From Autumnicola edwardsiae (GTDB lineage Bacteria > Bacteroidota > Bacteroidia > Flavobacteriales > Flavobacteriaceae), in contig NZ_JAVRHP010000001.1 of NCBI RefSeq assembly GCF_031846505.1, positions 1 to 64,000 on the forward strand: DNA of 64,000 bases, written 5' to 3'. Within the stretch, counting starts at the first letter, position 1. Each line of letters begins with the position of its first letter. Shown here in pieces: positions 1 to 8,103 of this stretch. The notes below the pieces were generated by a model that did no database searches, was not told the origin of the DNA, and worked only from the letters and a program-made list of their open reading frames with translations. Made by a program: the position numbers and the translations under genes.

Positions 1-389
1 GTCTCCTTTCTAATACTAATATCGATAACAAGCGACATCACATAATCCTCACCATCTATTTTAAAAGGGTTTAAACCCGCTTCAACAGGAAATTGGCTAC
101 CATCTTTTTTTAAGCCATGAAGGTCCCTCCCATGCCCCATTTGCCTTTTTTCACTACTCTCTAAAAACCTTGAAAAATGTTGGCCGTGGTTGGGCCGGTA
201 ATTCATTGGGATAAGTAGGTTAAGGGGCTCCCCTGTTAATTCTCCAGATTGGTATCCAAACATATATTCTGCAGCAGAGTTTACGGCAATTATTGTTTGA
301 GAAGCATCCACCACAATAATTCCTTCGGAAGCAGCTTCAAAAAGGACATTAAAGACATTTTTATTCTGAAAAAACTCGTTTTTCGCCAC
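1..389 (-). CDS. PAS-domain sensor protein, N-terminal part (runs off the window)
   Basis: The reverse strand is open from a GTG at 389 to the window edge (129 codons). It reads like the first PAS domain of a sensor kinase or similar signalling protein: an N-terminal helix (NVFNVLFEAASEGIIVVD), the PAS core (AVNSAAEYMFGY, then GELTGEPLNLLIP), and the end segment KKDGSQFPVEAG followed by VIDISIRKE, the usual PAS exit. PAS domains bind ligands or cofactors and pass signals to a kinase, cyclase or regulator domain, which here would lie outside the window. The frame is closed by a TAA upstream, and GTG 389 is the only standard start codon after it. There is no signal peptide or membrane segment in the visible part, so a cytosolic sensor is likely. 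The output domain cannot be known from here. Confidence 0.75.
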   Translation of the reverse strand, partial: MAKNEFFQNKNVFNVLFEAASEGIIVVDASQTIIAVNSAAEYMFGYQSGELTGEPLNLLIPMNYRPNHGQHFSRFLESSEKRQMGHGRDLHGLKKDGSQFPVEAGLNPFKIDGEDYVMSLVIDISIRKE

Positions 390-479
390 AGTTTCTGTTT
401 TACACGAATTTACAAAAGCTAATTCATTTGAAGGAAAATCCTGAAGTTAAGATTCCATTTGTTGCGCTTACTAATATGT

Positions 480-502
480 ACCGAAAATTGCCAATTTTCG
501 GT
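480..502. repeat. Dispersed palindrome, family A (perfect copy)
   Basis: Two 11-bp arms, ACCGAAAATTG and CAATTTTCGGT, around a single central C. This is the cleanest long copy of a palindrome that recurs through the window. It lies in the 304-bp gap between the PAS gene and the lipoprotein gene. No T-tract follows, so it is not a typical terminator. Confidence 0.75.
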
Positions 503-609
503 CTTCATTTATAAGATTAGAGAAACTAATTCGCTATAGAACACATAAAGATTTACCTAAACGATTGGAAAACTTATTTGTTCCTGGAATGCATATAACA
601 TTTCTATCC

Positions 610-617
610 TATATTTG
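610..617 (+). promoter_or_regulatory. -7 element (TATATTTG) upstream of the FG-GAP lipoprotein gene
   Basis: TATATTTG matches the Bacteroidota -7 consensus TAnnTTTG and lies 77 bp before the ATG at 694. No well-spaced TTG -33 box was found, so the call is tentative. The rest of gap 390-693 holds only the family A palindrome. Confidence 0.35.
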
Positions 618-693
618 CCAAACACCAAGAACATAAAGAATTGTTTTCTAATATTTTATATTTAGGAAATATACAGGAGGGAAACACAATATC

Positions 694-2916
694 ATGAAGT
701 ACATAACAGGCATTATTTTTTTATCGTTTCTATTACTTGTCTCTTGTAATGAGAAAGAAACAATGCCTGAAATAATAAAAAAAACAGCTGAGGATCAATT
801 TTATATCTCTGAAAACATTTATGCATCCTCCTTAAGAATTGCTTATTTTGACAGTCTATCCAAAGTAGCTCCCAAAAATCACAAAGAACGCTACAATCTT
901 AGGAAAGCAGATGCACTACTGTATGCGGGTAAAACAAAAGATGCCATCGAGATACTGGAAAGATTATGGGAAGAAAGTGATAAGGGCACATTGCGATATA
1001 AACTAGAGGCATTTGAAGAAGAAAAAATAGGTCCTTTACTGGCCCTTGCCTATATGCGGCTGGGAGAACAACAAAATTGTATACATCACCATAATGCTTC
1101 TGCATCCTGCATTATTCCTATTGATCCCGAAGGATATCATCAGGCTCCTGAAGGGTCCAGAAAGGCCATTAGTCTTTATGAGCAATTTTTGAAGCAGGAT
1201 TCTCACGATTATGGAAGTCTCTGGCTCTTAAATGTTGCCTACATGACTTTAGGGGAATATCCTGAAGGCGTACCAGAAAAATGGTTAATTCCTGAAAGTG
1301 TTTTTGAATCGGAATACCCATTAAAAAAGTTTGAAGACATTGCCCCAAAATTAGGGTTAAACGTTGATGATTTATCCGGAGGTAGTATAGTAGACGATTT
1401 TAATAATGACAATCTTTTAGACGTGCTTGTTTCCAGTTGGTTTCCTTCCGGAAAACTACAATATTTTATTAATAACGGGGATGGTAGTTTTTCAGAAAAA
1501 ACTGAAACTGCAGGTTTGCAGGAAGTTAAAGGAGGCCTTAATATGGTGCAGGCCGATTATAATAATGATGGTTTTCTGGATATTTTTATTTTGCGCGGTG
1601 CCTGGATGGGAAATCTGGGTAAACATCCTAATTCCCTGCTAAAAAATAATGGAGATAATACCTTTACCGATGTAACTATAGAAGCAGGTTTACTATCTTT
1701 TTATCCTACCCAAACTGCAACCTGGGCAGATTTTAACAATGATGGCTGGACAGACCTGTTTATCGGAAATGAGTCTGACAAAGAGAACATCAACCCTTGT
1801 GAATTCTTTATAAACAACAGAGATGGTACTTTTTCTAACTTTACAACCAAGGCAGGGCTTAATGTAAGTAGTGAAAAAGAACCCTATTATGTAAAGGGAG
1901 TAACCACCGGAGATTACAATAATGACGGGTGGATGGATATCTATATTTCCACACTTCAATCTTCAAGTAAAAATCTGGTATATATCAACAAAGGTATTGG
2001 TGAAAGCGGTAATATCAATTTTGAGGAAGCCGGATCCCGGATGGGTCTGGAAGAAAAAATTTCCAGTTTCCCCACCTGGTCCTTCGATTACAATAACGAT
2101 GGGTGGATGGATATTTTTGTAGCCGGTTACAGAAGAAGTGACTTTTACACTATAGTTCCAGATATTGTGAAAGAATATTTAGGAGAACCAAATAAGGCCG
2201 AAACCATGCGCCTTTACCAAAATAATAAAGGTTCTTTTACTGATGTTTCCGCTGAAGTGGGACTGAAGAAAATAGGATATGCCATGGGTGCAAATTATGG
2301 TGATTTGGACAACGATGGTTATCCCGACATCTACCTGAGCACCGGCGAAGTAAGTTATGAATCCATTATTCCAAACCGGGTATTCCGAAATAATTCCGGA
2401 AAAGAATTTCAGGATGTCACCACCGCCGGAGGATTTGGACATATCCAAAAAGGTCACGCCGTCTCATTTTCTGATATTGATAATGATGGCGATCAGGACG
2501 TTCATGTGGTTATGGGAGGCGCCTATGAAGGTGATAATTTTTTTAATTCGCTTTACATAAATCCGTATCAGGATGAGAACAACTGGATAAGCTTAAAACT
2601 GGAAGGAACAGAGGCCAACAGGGCAGCAATTGGCAGTAAAATTGAGGTAAAAGTTACAGAAGAAGAAGGACTTGAACGTTCAATATTTCATACAATTAGT
2701 TCAGGAGGAAGTTTTGGTTGTTCTACTTTACAAGCGCAAATAGGATTAGGAAAAGCATCAGCAATAAATGAAGTAAAAATCCTTTGGGCAGGCAGTGGCA
2801 CTACCCAAATCCTGGAAAACCTGAAGTTAAACACCTTCTATAAAATAACAGAAAATAAAGCTGAAGCAGAAGAATTAAATCTACAGCCTATTCAATTACA
2901 GGAAACCGTTCATTAG
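694..2916 (+). CDS. FG-GAP / ASPIC-UnbV repeat lipoprotein (CRTAC1-like)
   Basis: This 740-residue surface or periplasmic protein starts with a lipoprotein signal (hydrophobic stretch then LLVSC, Cys18). Residues about 30-190 are helical and TPR-like (KDAIEILERLW, LALAYMRLG). From about 225 to 600 there are at least seven calcium-loop repeats of the type D-x-N-x-D-G-x-x-D (for example DFNNDGWTDLF, DYNNDGWMDIY, DLDNDGYPDIY), as in FG-GAP beta-propellers. The C-terminal part (about 627-715) matches ASPIC/UnbV: NWISLKLEG, AIGSKIEVKV and GGSFGCSTLQAQIGLG. Proteins of this family are common beside carbohydrate or TonB loci in Bacteroidota, but most have no defined substrate. Here no TonB receptor is adjacent. 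It appears monocistronic. Family assignment is firm; the function is unknown. Confidence 0.9.
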   Translation: MKYITGIIFLSFLLLVSCNEKETMPEIIKKTAEDQFYISENIYASSLRIAYFDSLSKVAPKNHKERYNLRKADALLYAGKTKDAIEILERLWEESDKGTLRYKLEAFEEEKIGPLLALAYMRLGEQQNCIHHHNASASCIIPIDPEGYHQAPEGSRKAISLYEQFLKQDSHDYGSLWLLNVAYMTLGEYPEGVPEKWLIPESVFESEYPLKKFEDIAPKLGLNVDDLSGGSIVDDFNNDNLLDVLVSSWFPSGKLQYFINNGDGSFSEKTETAGLQEVKGGLNMVQADYNNDGFLDIFILRGAWMGNLGKHPNSLLKNNGDNTFTDVTIEAGLLSFYPTQTATWADFNNDGWTDLFIGNESDKENINPCEFFINNRDGTFSNFTTKAGLNVSSEKEPYYVKGVTTGDYNNDGWMDIYISTLQSSSKNLVYINKGIGESGNINFEEAGSRMGLEEKISSFPTWSFDYNNDGWMDIFVAGYRRSDFYTIVPDIVKEYLGEPNKAETMRLYQNNKGSFTDVSAEVGLKKIGYAMGANYGDLDNDGYPDIYLSTGEVSYESIIPNRVFRNNSGKEFQDVTTAGGFGHIQKGHAVSFSDIDNDGDQDVHVVMGGAYEGDNFFNSLYINPYQDENNWISLKLEGTEANRAAIGSKIEVKVTEEEGLERSIFHTISSGGSFGCSTLQAQIGLGKASAINEVKILWAGSGTTQILENLKLNTFYKITENKAEAEELNLQPIQLQETVH

Positions 2917-2951
2917 GATTTCTGAATTTGAACTTTTGACAAAGTATATGC

Positions 2952-2970
2952 CGATAATTGGCAATTATCG
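2952..2970. repeat. Dispersed palindrome, family A
   Basis: CGATAATTG and CAATTATCG arms with one central G, 36 bp after the FG-GAP gene stop. It belongs to the same family as the copy at 480. Confidence 0.65.
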
Positions 2971-3078
2971 CTATCTATCTCTTCCCTCATAAATCTCCCT
3001 TGCAAGAAAATTACAAATCAGCAAAATCAGCTATTCCTTTGACACGCAGAACACAAAGTTAAAGCAACTAAAATTTAG

Positions 3079-3107
3079 TTGCAATTCTTTCGGTTTGTAT
3101 ATATTTG
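3079..3107 (+). promoter_or_regulatory. Promoter of the hicAB locus
   Basis: TTG at 3079-3081, an 18-bp spacer, then TATATTTG at 3100-3107: a full Bacteroidota -33/-7 pair. Transcription would start about 3112, almost at the first HicA codon, so the message would be essentially leaderless for hicA. Confidence 0.6.
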
Positions 3108-3110
3108 TAT

Positions 3111-3361
3111 ATATCCAGAATTGAAAAGCTTTTTCAAAAATTCTTAAGCATTCAAAAAGATCTAACTGGGAGGAGTTTTCTCAGGTACTTGAGCACTATG
3201 GCTATATTGAGTTAAAGAAAAGAGGAAAGACGGGAGGATCCAGGAGAAAGTTTATAAATATAAAAAAGGACAATGATGTTATAATAGCGCACAAACCACA
3301 TCCTCAGAATGTCGTAAAAAAGTATATCATTGAACAGGTAATTGAAAAATTAGAGCTGTAA
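3111..3361 (+). pseudogene. hicA: Decayed HicA-type mRNA interferase toxin (frameshift, no start codon)
   Basis: Conceptual translation in two frames gives a recognisable HicA-family toxin. Frame 1 from about 3111 reads SRIEKLFQKFLSIQKDLT, then the family continues in the -1 frame from TGG at 3167 as WEEFSQVLEHYGY, GKTGGSRRKF and HKPHPQNVVKKY. The last motifs include the conserved HicA G-x-S/H region and the C-terminal helix. The join lies at ACTGG (3165-3169), where one missing T would restore ACT-TGG. The codon expected for Met is ATA (3111); the only other in-frame start nearby is TTG at 3105. Its TAA overlaps the ATG of hicB by one base, as in intact hicAB operons. HicA normally cleaves mRNA; this copy should be inactive unless the frameshift is an assembly error. 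Confidence 0.75.
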
Positions 3362-3714
3362 TGAAAAATTATTTAGAATATAATGGGTATTTAGGTACTG
3401 TAGCCTTTAGTGCCGACGATAAAGTTTTTTTTGGAAAAATACAGGGAATAAATGATTTAATTCTTTTTGAAGGAGAATCTGTTTCTGAATTAGAAAATAA
3501 CTTCCGGGAATCGGTAGATGATTATCTGGAGACTTGCAAGAAAATAGGAAAAAAACCAGACAAAATTTTTAGAGGCAGCTTTAATGTTCGGATAGACAAA
3601 AAAGTACATAAAAAACTATTTATGCTGGCTGCTAAAAAGGGAATTAATCTCAATCAATTAGTGAGCAAATCCCTGGATTTTACTGTTGATAATGAAGAAA
3701 TTGTTTTAAAATAA
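3361..3714 (+). CDS. hicB: HicB-type antitoxin
   Basis: A 117-residue HicB antitoxin. The N-terminal half has the partial RNase H-like fold (YLGTVAFSADDKVFFGKI, then LILFEGESVSELENNF and the SVDDYLETCKKIG helix). The C-terminal half (about 78-108) is a ribbon-helix-helix/CopG-type DNA-binding segment (FNVRIDKKVHKKLFMLA, GINLNQLVSKSL). HicB neutralises HicA by binding and represses the operon through the C-terminal domain. The start ATG overlaps the hicA stop (TAATG), so translation was once coupled. HicB is intact while HicA is broken, so it is now probably an orphan antitoxin or a stand-alone repressor (inference). Confidence 0.85.
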   Translation: MKNYLEYNGYLGTVAFSADDKVFFGKIQGINDLILFEGESVSELENNFRESVDDYLETCKKIGKKPDKIFRGSFNVRIDKKVHKKLFMLAAKKGINLNQLVSKSLDFTVDNEEIVLK

Positions 3715-3829
3715 AACTGACGATTTAGAGTAGCACTTCTTAGTCTGTTCCTAAAAACCACCAAACTTAAAATTAAAAAAATGTGTTTTTAAGCCAATGC
3801 AATGCATATGCTTATCCGCTGCTACTAAA

Positions 3830-3862
3830 AGACCTCACAGGTTTTAAAAACCTGTGAGGTCT
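3830..3862. repeat. Dispersed hairpin repeat, family B
   Basis: AGACCTCACAGGTTTT and AAAACCTGTGAGGTCT are perfect arms around one base. It is the type copy of a second repeat family; others are at 7951, 7995, 20303, 22812, 22908 and 54054. It lies in the gap between hicB and tRNA-Gln. Apart from this element, 3715-4019 holds nothing I recognise. Confidence 0.8.
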
Positions 3863-4020
3863 GTATATATGCTAAACGAAAGAAAATAAACAACTATTTA
3901 TTCGTGCATTAGTGAATATGGAAATATTAACTTTCTCCTACTCTGGTTAACATCTTTGCCTGGTCCACAACATTTAGGAATGATCCGGATAAACTTCTCG
4001 CCAATTTTATCAAAAACAAA

Positions 4021-4050
4021 AAAACCGAACTCTTTGCAGAATTCGGTTTT
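4021..4050 (-). terminator. Terminator of tRNA-Gln
   Basis: AAAACCGAA and TTCGGTTTT form a hairpin. On the minus strand it is followed by a T-run (complement of the A-rich stretch at 4013-4024), just downstream of the tRNA 3' end at 4060. Confidence 0.75.
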
Positions 4051-4059
4051 ACATTTTAG

Positions 4060-4132
4060 TTGGCCTACTAGGGCTCGAACCTAGACTCTTCTGGACCAAA
4101 ACCAGACGTGTTGCCAGTTACACCATAGGCCA
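4060..4132 (-). tRNA. tRNA-Gln (anticodon TTG)
   Basis: The minus strand folds as a 73-nt cloverleaf. The acceptor stem TGGCCTA pairs with TAGGCCA, the anticodon stem is TCTGG/CCAGA with loop TTTTGGT (anticodon TTG, Gln), and the T arm carries GGTTCGAGCC. The discriminator base is A and CCA is not encoded. Confidence 0.95.
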
Positions 4133-4149
4133 ATGCTTAAATGCGGATG

Positions 4150-4179
4150 CAAATTTAAAACAAAGTTCTTTTTACACAA
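4150..4179 (-). promoter_or_regulatory. Promoter of tRNA-Gln
   Basis: On the minus strand TTG (4177-4179), a 19-bp spacer and TAAATTTG (4150-4157) form a full Bacteroidota promoter, with the expected start about 10 bp before the mature tRNA. Confidence 0.65.
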
Positions 4180-4370
4180 ACATTTTCATCAAAATTATCG
4201 AAAAAATTCTTTTCCCTTGTAAAATTCAGTGATCCCAGGACCTCTCTTAGGCTGTAAAAGGACCTGTTTTTCTGCTTCCAAAGAAAATAATTCCTTTTAA
4301 AGAGCGTTCATCAGGCATTCACATATTTATTATTAAATTCGCCACATTAATATAAGAAACCTCTGGGAAT

Positions 4371-4459
4371 GTTTACGAGGGGAATTGGGAAAAAATTAAA
4401 AAATCGGGGCAGGCCCCGGGCAACCATACCCTCTTTGAGGGATTCAACATTACACAAAA
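4371..4459 (+). promoter_or_regulatory. Structured GC-rich 5' leader of the DUF2723 gene
   Basis: In an AT-rich genome this leader holds two compact hairpins: CGGGG/CCCCG (4405-4418) and CCCTC-TTT-GAGGG (4429-4441), the latter ending 18 bp before the ATG. An upstream GAGGG (4377-4381) could pair with the same CCCTC, giving two mutually exclusive folds. A GGCAACCA segment follows the first hairpin. I cannot assign it to a known riboswitch class. The rest of 4180-4370 shows nothing recognisable. Confidence 0.45.
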
Positions 4460-7400
4460 ATGACAGATTTCAACTTTCGTAAGTGGAACAAAATCCTGGG
4501 ATGGCTGGTTTTTATTATCGCACTTATCACTTACTCTTTAACCCTGGAACCTACTGCAAGTTTCTGGGATGCAGGAGAATATATCGCAACTTCTGCCAAT
4601 CTTGAAGTCGGTCACCCCCCGGGAGCACCGTTTTATCAAATGATGGGCGCTTTCTTTTCTACGTTCGCACCAGATGATAGCCAGGTGGCATTAATGGTCA
4701 ATTTTATGTCTGGTGTAGCCAGTGCCTTTACCATTCTTTTTATGTTCTGGTCCATTTCACTGCTTCTGCTAAAAATTACCGGACCTGTTTCTAAGATTTC
4801 CGCATCTAAAAAAATGTCGGTTTTAGGGAGTGCTTTGGTTGGATCCCTTGCCTTTACCTTTACCGATAGTTTCTGGTTTAGTGCTGTTGAGGCTGAAGTT
4901 TATGCCATGGCCTCCTGTTTTATGGCCATTTTATTCTACCTGGGGCTGCTTTGGGAGAGGGATATGTTTAAACCACGTGGCAACCGCTGGGTAATCCTCA
5001 TTTCCCTGGTTATTGGCCTTTCCTTTGGTGTCCACTTTCTTGGGTTGCTAACAATCCCTGCTATTGGATTCCTTTACTTCTTTAAAAATTACAAAAAAGT
5101 TACGGTAAAAAATTTCATTATTGCCAATGTGGTGGTGGTTGCCGTGTTACTGTTTATCTTTAAACTTCTGCTACCCTACACGCTAACTTTTTTCTCGGCT
5201 TCAGAAGTATTTTTTACCAACTCGCTGGGGCTTCCGTTTAACACAGGAACGATTATCGCTTTTGTCGTTATTGTGGCTGCATTCTACTTCGGAATAAACT
5301 ATACCCGCAAAAGAAATTTTTACCAGCTAAATACACTGTTTCTTTGCATCCTCTTTATCCTTATTGGTTTCTCCAGTTGGATGATGCTTCCCATTCGCTC
5401 CAACGCGCCAACGGTAATTAATGAAAATAGTCCCAATAATGCCCGGAAACTATTGGCGTATTATAACAGGGAACAATATGGGGAAACGCACCTTTTCTAC
5501 GGCCCGCAATGGTCAGAAATGTATTCTGGCCTGGACGAGGATAATCCGTACTTGGATGCAAAGCCTCTGTATGAAAAAGATGAAGAACAGGGAAAATATG
5601 TTATTGTAAATGATTACAAGAACGCCAGGCAGAACCTGGATGATGACCATAAGGCTATTCTACCCCGAATGTGGAGCACCCAGCACGCCGTAAATTACAT
5701 GGAATTTACCGGTCCCCTGGAATTTACAGTTAAACCTGAATATCAGGGCGAAGAGCAGCTCATGCAGGCCATTAACGAATTCCGGAGAAGTTACAATGCA
5801 AATCAACTGGACAATGAGGATTATCACCAGTTCCTGCAAAGGTTTAGCGATTATATAGATGTAGAAAAACCTTCTTTTGCCTCCAATATTGCTTATTTAC
5901 TGGAATACCAGATTGGTTATATGTACTGGCGTTACTTTATGTGGAATTTTGTGGGCCGGCAGGACGATGTGCAGGGAAAATATACAGACTTAAACGGAAA
6001 CTGGCTTAGCGGCATCGATTTTATTGATGAAATGCACCTGGGGCCGCAGGACGAGCTGCCCAGCGATGTAGAAAATAACAAAGCCAGGAACACTTACTAT
6101 TTCCTACCCTTGATTTTAGGATTAATAGGCCTCGTCTTTCAGTTTAAAAGGGACAAAAACAACTTTTGGGTGCTGCTTGTGTTTTTCCTTTTTACCGGTA
6201 TAGCACTTAAAATTTATCTGAATGAGCGTCCGTTCGAGCCACGGGAAAGGGATTATGCCCTGGTTGGCTCTTTTTACGTTTTTGCGATCTGGATAGGCTT
6301 TGGGGTCTATGCCTTAATAGACATGCTCAAAGACTATTTAAAACCCAAACTCGCAGTACCTATAGTAATTGTTGGTACTTTACTCGCCGTTCCTACGCTG
6401 CTGGCTAGTGAGAACTGGGACGATCATAACAGGTCCGGCCGCTATACCGCACTTGCAATGGCAAAAATGTACCTGGATTCTGTAGAGGAAAACGGAATTA
6501 TTTTCACTATTGGAGATAACGACACCTTCGCTTTATGGTATGTCCAGCAGGTGGAGAAGTACCGGACAGACGTGCGTGTTGTGAACACCAGCCTCTTTGC
6601 GACCGACTGGTATATTGACCAGATGAAGCGCAAGGCTTTTGAAAGTGACCCCGTCCCGTCTCAACTGGAACACGATTTCTATACCGGTAAAAACGATGCT
6701 ATATTTCTGGATGAGCGAACCAGTGATACACTTTCTATAAATACATGGTTAAATTATATTGAAAGTGACGACGCCCGCACACAGGCCGAACTTAGAGGCG
6801 GACAAACCATTAACACGTTCCCTACCCAGAATATCAGAATTCCGGTAAATAAGCAAAAGGTATTACAAAACGGAATTGTACAGGAGGATGAGAGCGATCT
6901 TATTGTGGACCATATAGACATCCATATCGATCAAAGCGTACTGTACAAAAACAGGTTAATGATGCTGGATGTAATTGCCAATAACCAGTGGGAGCGCCCA
7001 ATTTACTTTACCGGTGGCAGCTTTGGTGACGAGGATTACCTCTGGATGAAGGACTACCTGCAGCTGGAAGGAGTGGCCTATAAGCTCGTTCCTATCCGCA
7101 CCCCTGTTAACCCCAGGAATCCTTTTGATATGGGAAGGGTGAATACCGAAAAAATGTACAATATTGTGAAAAAATGGGACTGGGGCAATATGGAAGATCC
7201 GGACCTTTACCACGATCCGGAAACCCGAAAAAATGCAATTACCTACAGAAGCAACCTTGCGCGCCTCGTAGAAAACCTCCTCCAGGAGCAGGATACCGCG
7301 GCTGCTAAAGAAATCCTTGATTTGGGAATTGAAAAAATGCCATTGGATAAATATGGTTATTATTCCCTTGTGGAACCCTTTATTGAAGGTTATTACGAAG

Positions 7401-7780
7401 TTAACGAAGTAGAAAAAGCAAGAAATCTCTGGGAACAGATTGCCACAAAATACCAGGAGAACCTTAGGTATTACAGCACCTGGGACCAGGACAGGCAGTA
7501 TCGCTATGCAAGTGAAATTATAAACGACATTGAGAGGTACCGTTCCATTATAGACATTCTTGTAAGACAGCAGGACGAGGAGATTGTTAAGGAAAAAGCA
7601 GAAGAATTTAACGAGTATTTACGGTTATTCAGGCATTTTTATGCTGAAGATGAAGAAATAGATACCAATCCCGCTCCTTCGCAGCAACTAATTGAAGAGC
7701 AGTTTGACCGGGAGCTGAATCCGCAGCAGGGTGTAGATACTTTCTCTGAAGAAATTCCGGCGGAAGAGCTTCAGGAGTAA
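4460..7780 (+). CDS. DUF2723 multi-pass membrane protein, GT-C glycosyltransferase-like
   Basis: A 1106-residue inner-membrane protein. The N-terminal half has about ten to twelve hydrophobic segments. Between the first two lies the family signature FWDAGEYIATSANL followed by GHPPGAPFY, with Asp37 and Glu40 in the position of the acidic motif of GT-C enzymes that use lipid-linked sugars. A soluble insertion (about 310-550) separates the first membrane block from a second one (about 550-660, containing RPFEPRERDYA). A long soluble C-terminal domain follows and ends with helical TPR-like repeats and an acidic tail. Length and layout match the Bacteroidota DUF2723 family, predicted to glycosylate secreted proteins or cell-surface glycans; the substrate is not known. 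It is preceded by a structured leader and followed by a terminator, so it is monocistronic. Confidence 0.85.
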   Translation: MTDFNFRKWNKILGWLVFIIALITYSLTLEPTASFWDAGEYIATSANLEVGHPPGAPFYQMMGAFFSTFAPDDSQVALMVNFMSGVASAFTILFMFWSISLLLLKITGPVSKISASKKMSVLGSALVGSLAFTFTDSFWFSAVEAEVYAMASCFMAILFYLGLLWERDMFKPRGNRWVILISLVIGLSFGVHFLGLLTIPAIGFLYFFKNYKKVTVKNFIIANVVVVAVLLFIFKLLLPYTLTFFSASEVFFTNSLGLPFNTGTIIAFVVIVAAFYFGINYTRKRNFYQLNTLFLCILFILIGFSSWMMLPIRSNAPTVINENSPNNARKLLAYYNREQYGETHLFYGPQWSEMYSGLDEDNPYLDAKPLYEKDEEQGKYVIVNDYKNARQNLDDDHKAILPRMWSTQHAVNYMEFTGPLEFTVKPEYQGEEQLMQAINEFRRSYNANQLDNEDYHQFLQRFSDYIDVEKPSFASNIAYLLEYQIGYMYWRYFMWNFVGRQDDVQGKYTDLNGNWLSGIDFIDEMHLGPQDELPSDVENNKARNTYYFLPLILGLIGLVFQFKRDKNNFWVLLVFFLFTGIALKIYLNERPFEPRERDYALVGSFYVFAIWIGFGVYALIDMLKDYLKPKLAVPIVIVGTLLAVPTLLASENWDDHNRSGRYTALAMAKMYLDSVEENGIIFTIGDNDTFALWYVQQVEKYRTDVRVVNTSLFATDWYIDQMKRKAFESDPVPSQLEHDFYTGKNDAIFLDERTSDTLSINTWLNYIESDDARTQAELRGGQTINTFPTQNIRIPVNKQKVLQNGIVQEDESDLIVDHIDIHIDQSVLYKNRLMMLDVIANNQWERPIYFTGGSFGDEDYLWMKDYLQLEGVAYKLVPIRTPVNPRNPFDMGRVNTEKMYNIVKKWDWGNMEDPDLYHDPETRKNAITYRSNLARLVENLLQEQDTAAAKEILDLGIEKMPLDKYGYYSLVEPFIEGYYEVNEVEKARNLWEQIATKYQENLRYYSTWDQDRQYRYASEIINDIERYRSIIDILVRQQDEEIVKEKAEEFNEYLRLFRHFYAEDEEIDTNPAPSQQLIEEQFDRELNPQQGVDTFSEEIPAEELQE

Positions 7781-7785
7781 AAAAT

Positions 7786-7827
7786 AATTCAGCCATAATT
7801 CATAATTTGTAATATGGCTGAATTTTT
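7786..7827 (+). terminator. Terminator after the DUF2723 gene
   Basis: AATTCAGCCAT pairs with ATGGCTGAATT and a T-run follows (7823-7827); it lies 6 bp after the stop codon. Confidence 0.8.
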
Positions 7828-7863
7828 CTTCGGAAGAAAAAGATCAGGTTTTAATTAGCAGGC

Positions 7864-7882
7864 CGATAATTGCCATTTTTGG
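7864..7882. repeat. Dispersed palindrome, family A (degenerate)
   Basis: CGATAATTGCCATTTTTGG keeps the left arm of the family A palindrome and an imperfect right arm. Confidence 0.45.
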
Positions 7883-7950
7883 GAGTGCCCTGAAAATTAA
7901 AATTTTGAATTTTGAATGAACACCATAGGGTCCAGACAACATTTTCACCT

Positions 7951-8021
7951 CCTGCAAGGTTTAAAAATCCTTGTAGGTTTGTGTACTTGACATACCTACA
8001 AGGTTAAAAAAACCTTGCAGG
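7951..8021. repeat. Inverted doublet of family B hairpins
   Basis: Hairpin 1 (CCTGCAAGG...CCTTGTAGG, 7951-7977) and hairpin 2 (CCTACAAGG...CCTTGCAGG, 7995-8021) have arms that are exact reverse complements of each other. The whole 71 bp is therefore also one large inverted repeat. Head-to-head pairs like this are typical of REP doublets. It occupies the gap before the deacetylase gene. Confidence 0.7.
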
Positions 8022-8103
8022 AACATACAGACCATAAAAAAATAATCATACTGGTAAAGTAAATTACCGTAGAAACAAGATTTCATCTTCCGCAGAAAGT
8101 ACC

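Noticed and set aside
480..502. Family A palindrome as a Rho-independent terminator
   Set aside because: Most copies have no T-tract and are not placed at gene ends.
3165..3169. Programmed -1 frameshift in hicA
   Set aside because: There is no slippery heptamer or downstream structure, and the start codon is also lost, so decay is the simpler reading.
4371..4459. SAM-I riboswitch
   Set aside because: Only GGCAACC fits; the other core segments and a methionine-related gene are missing.
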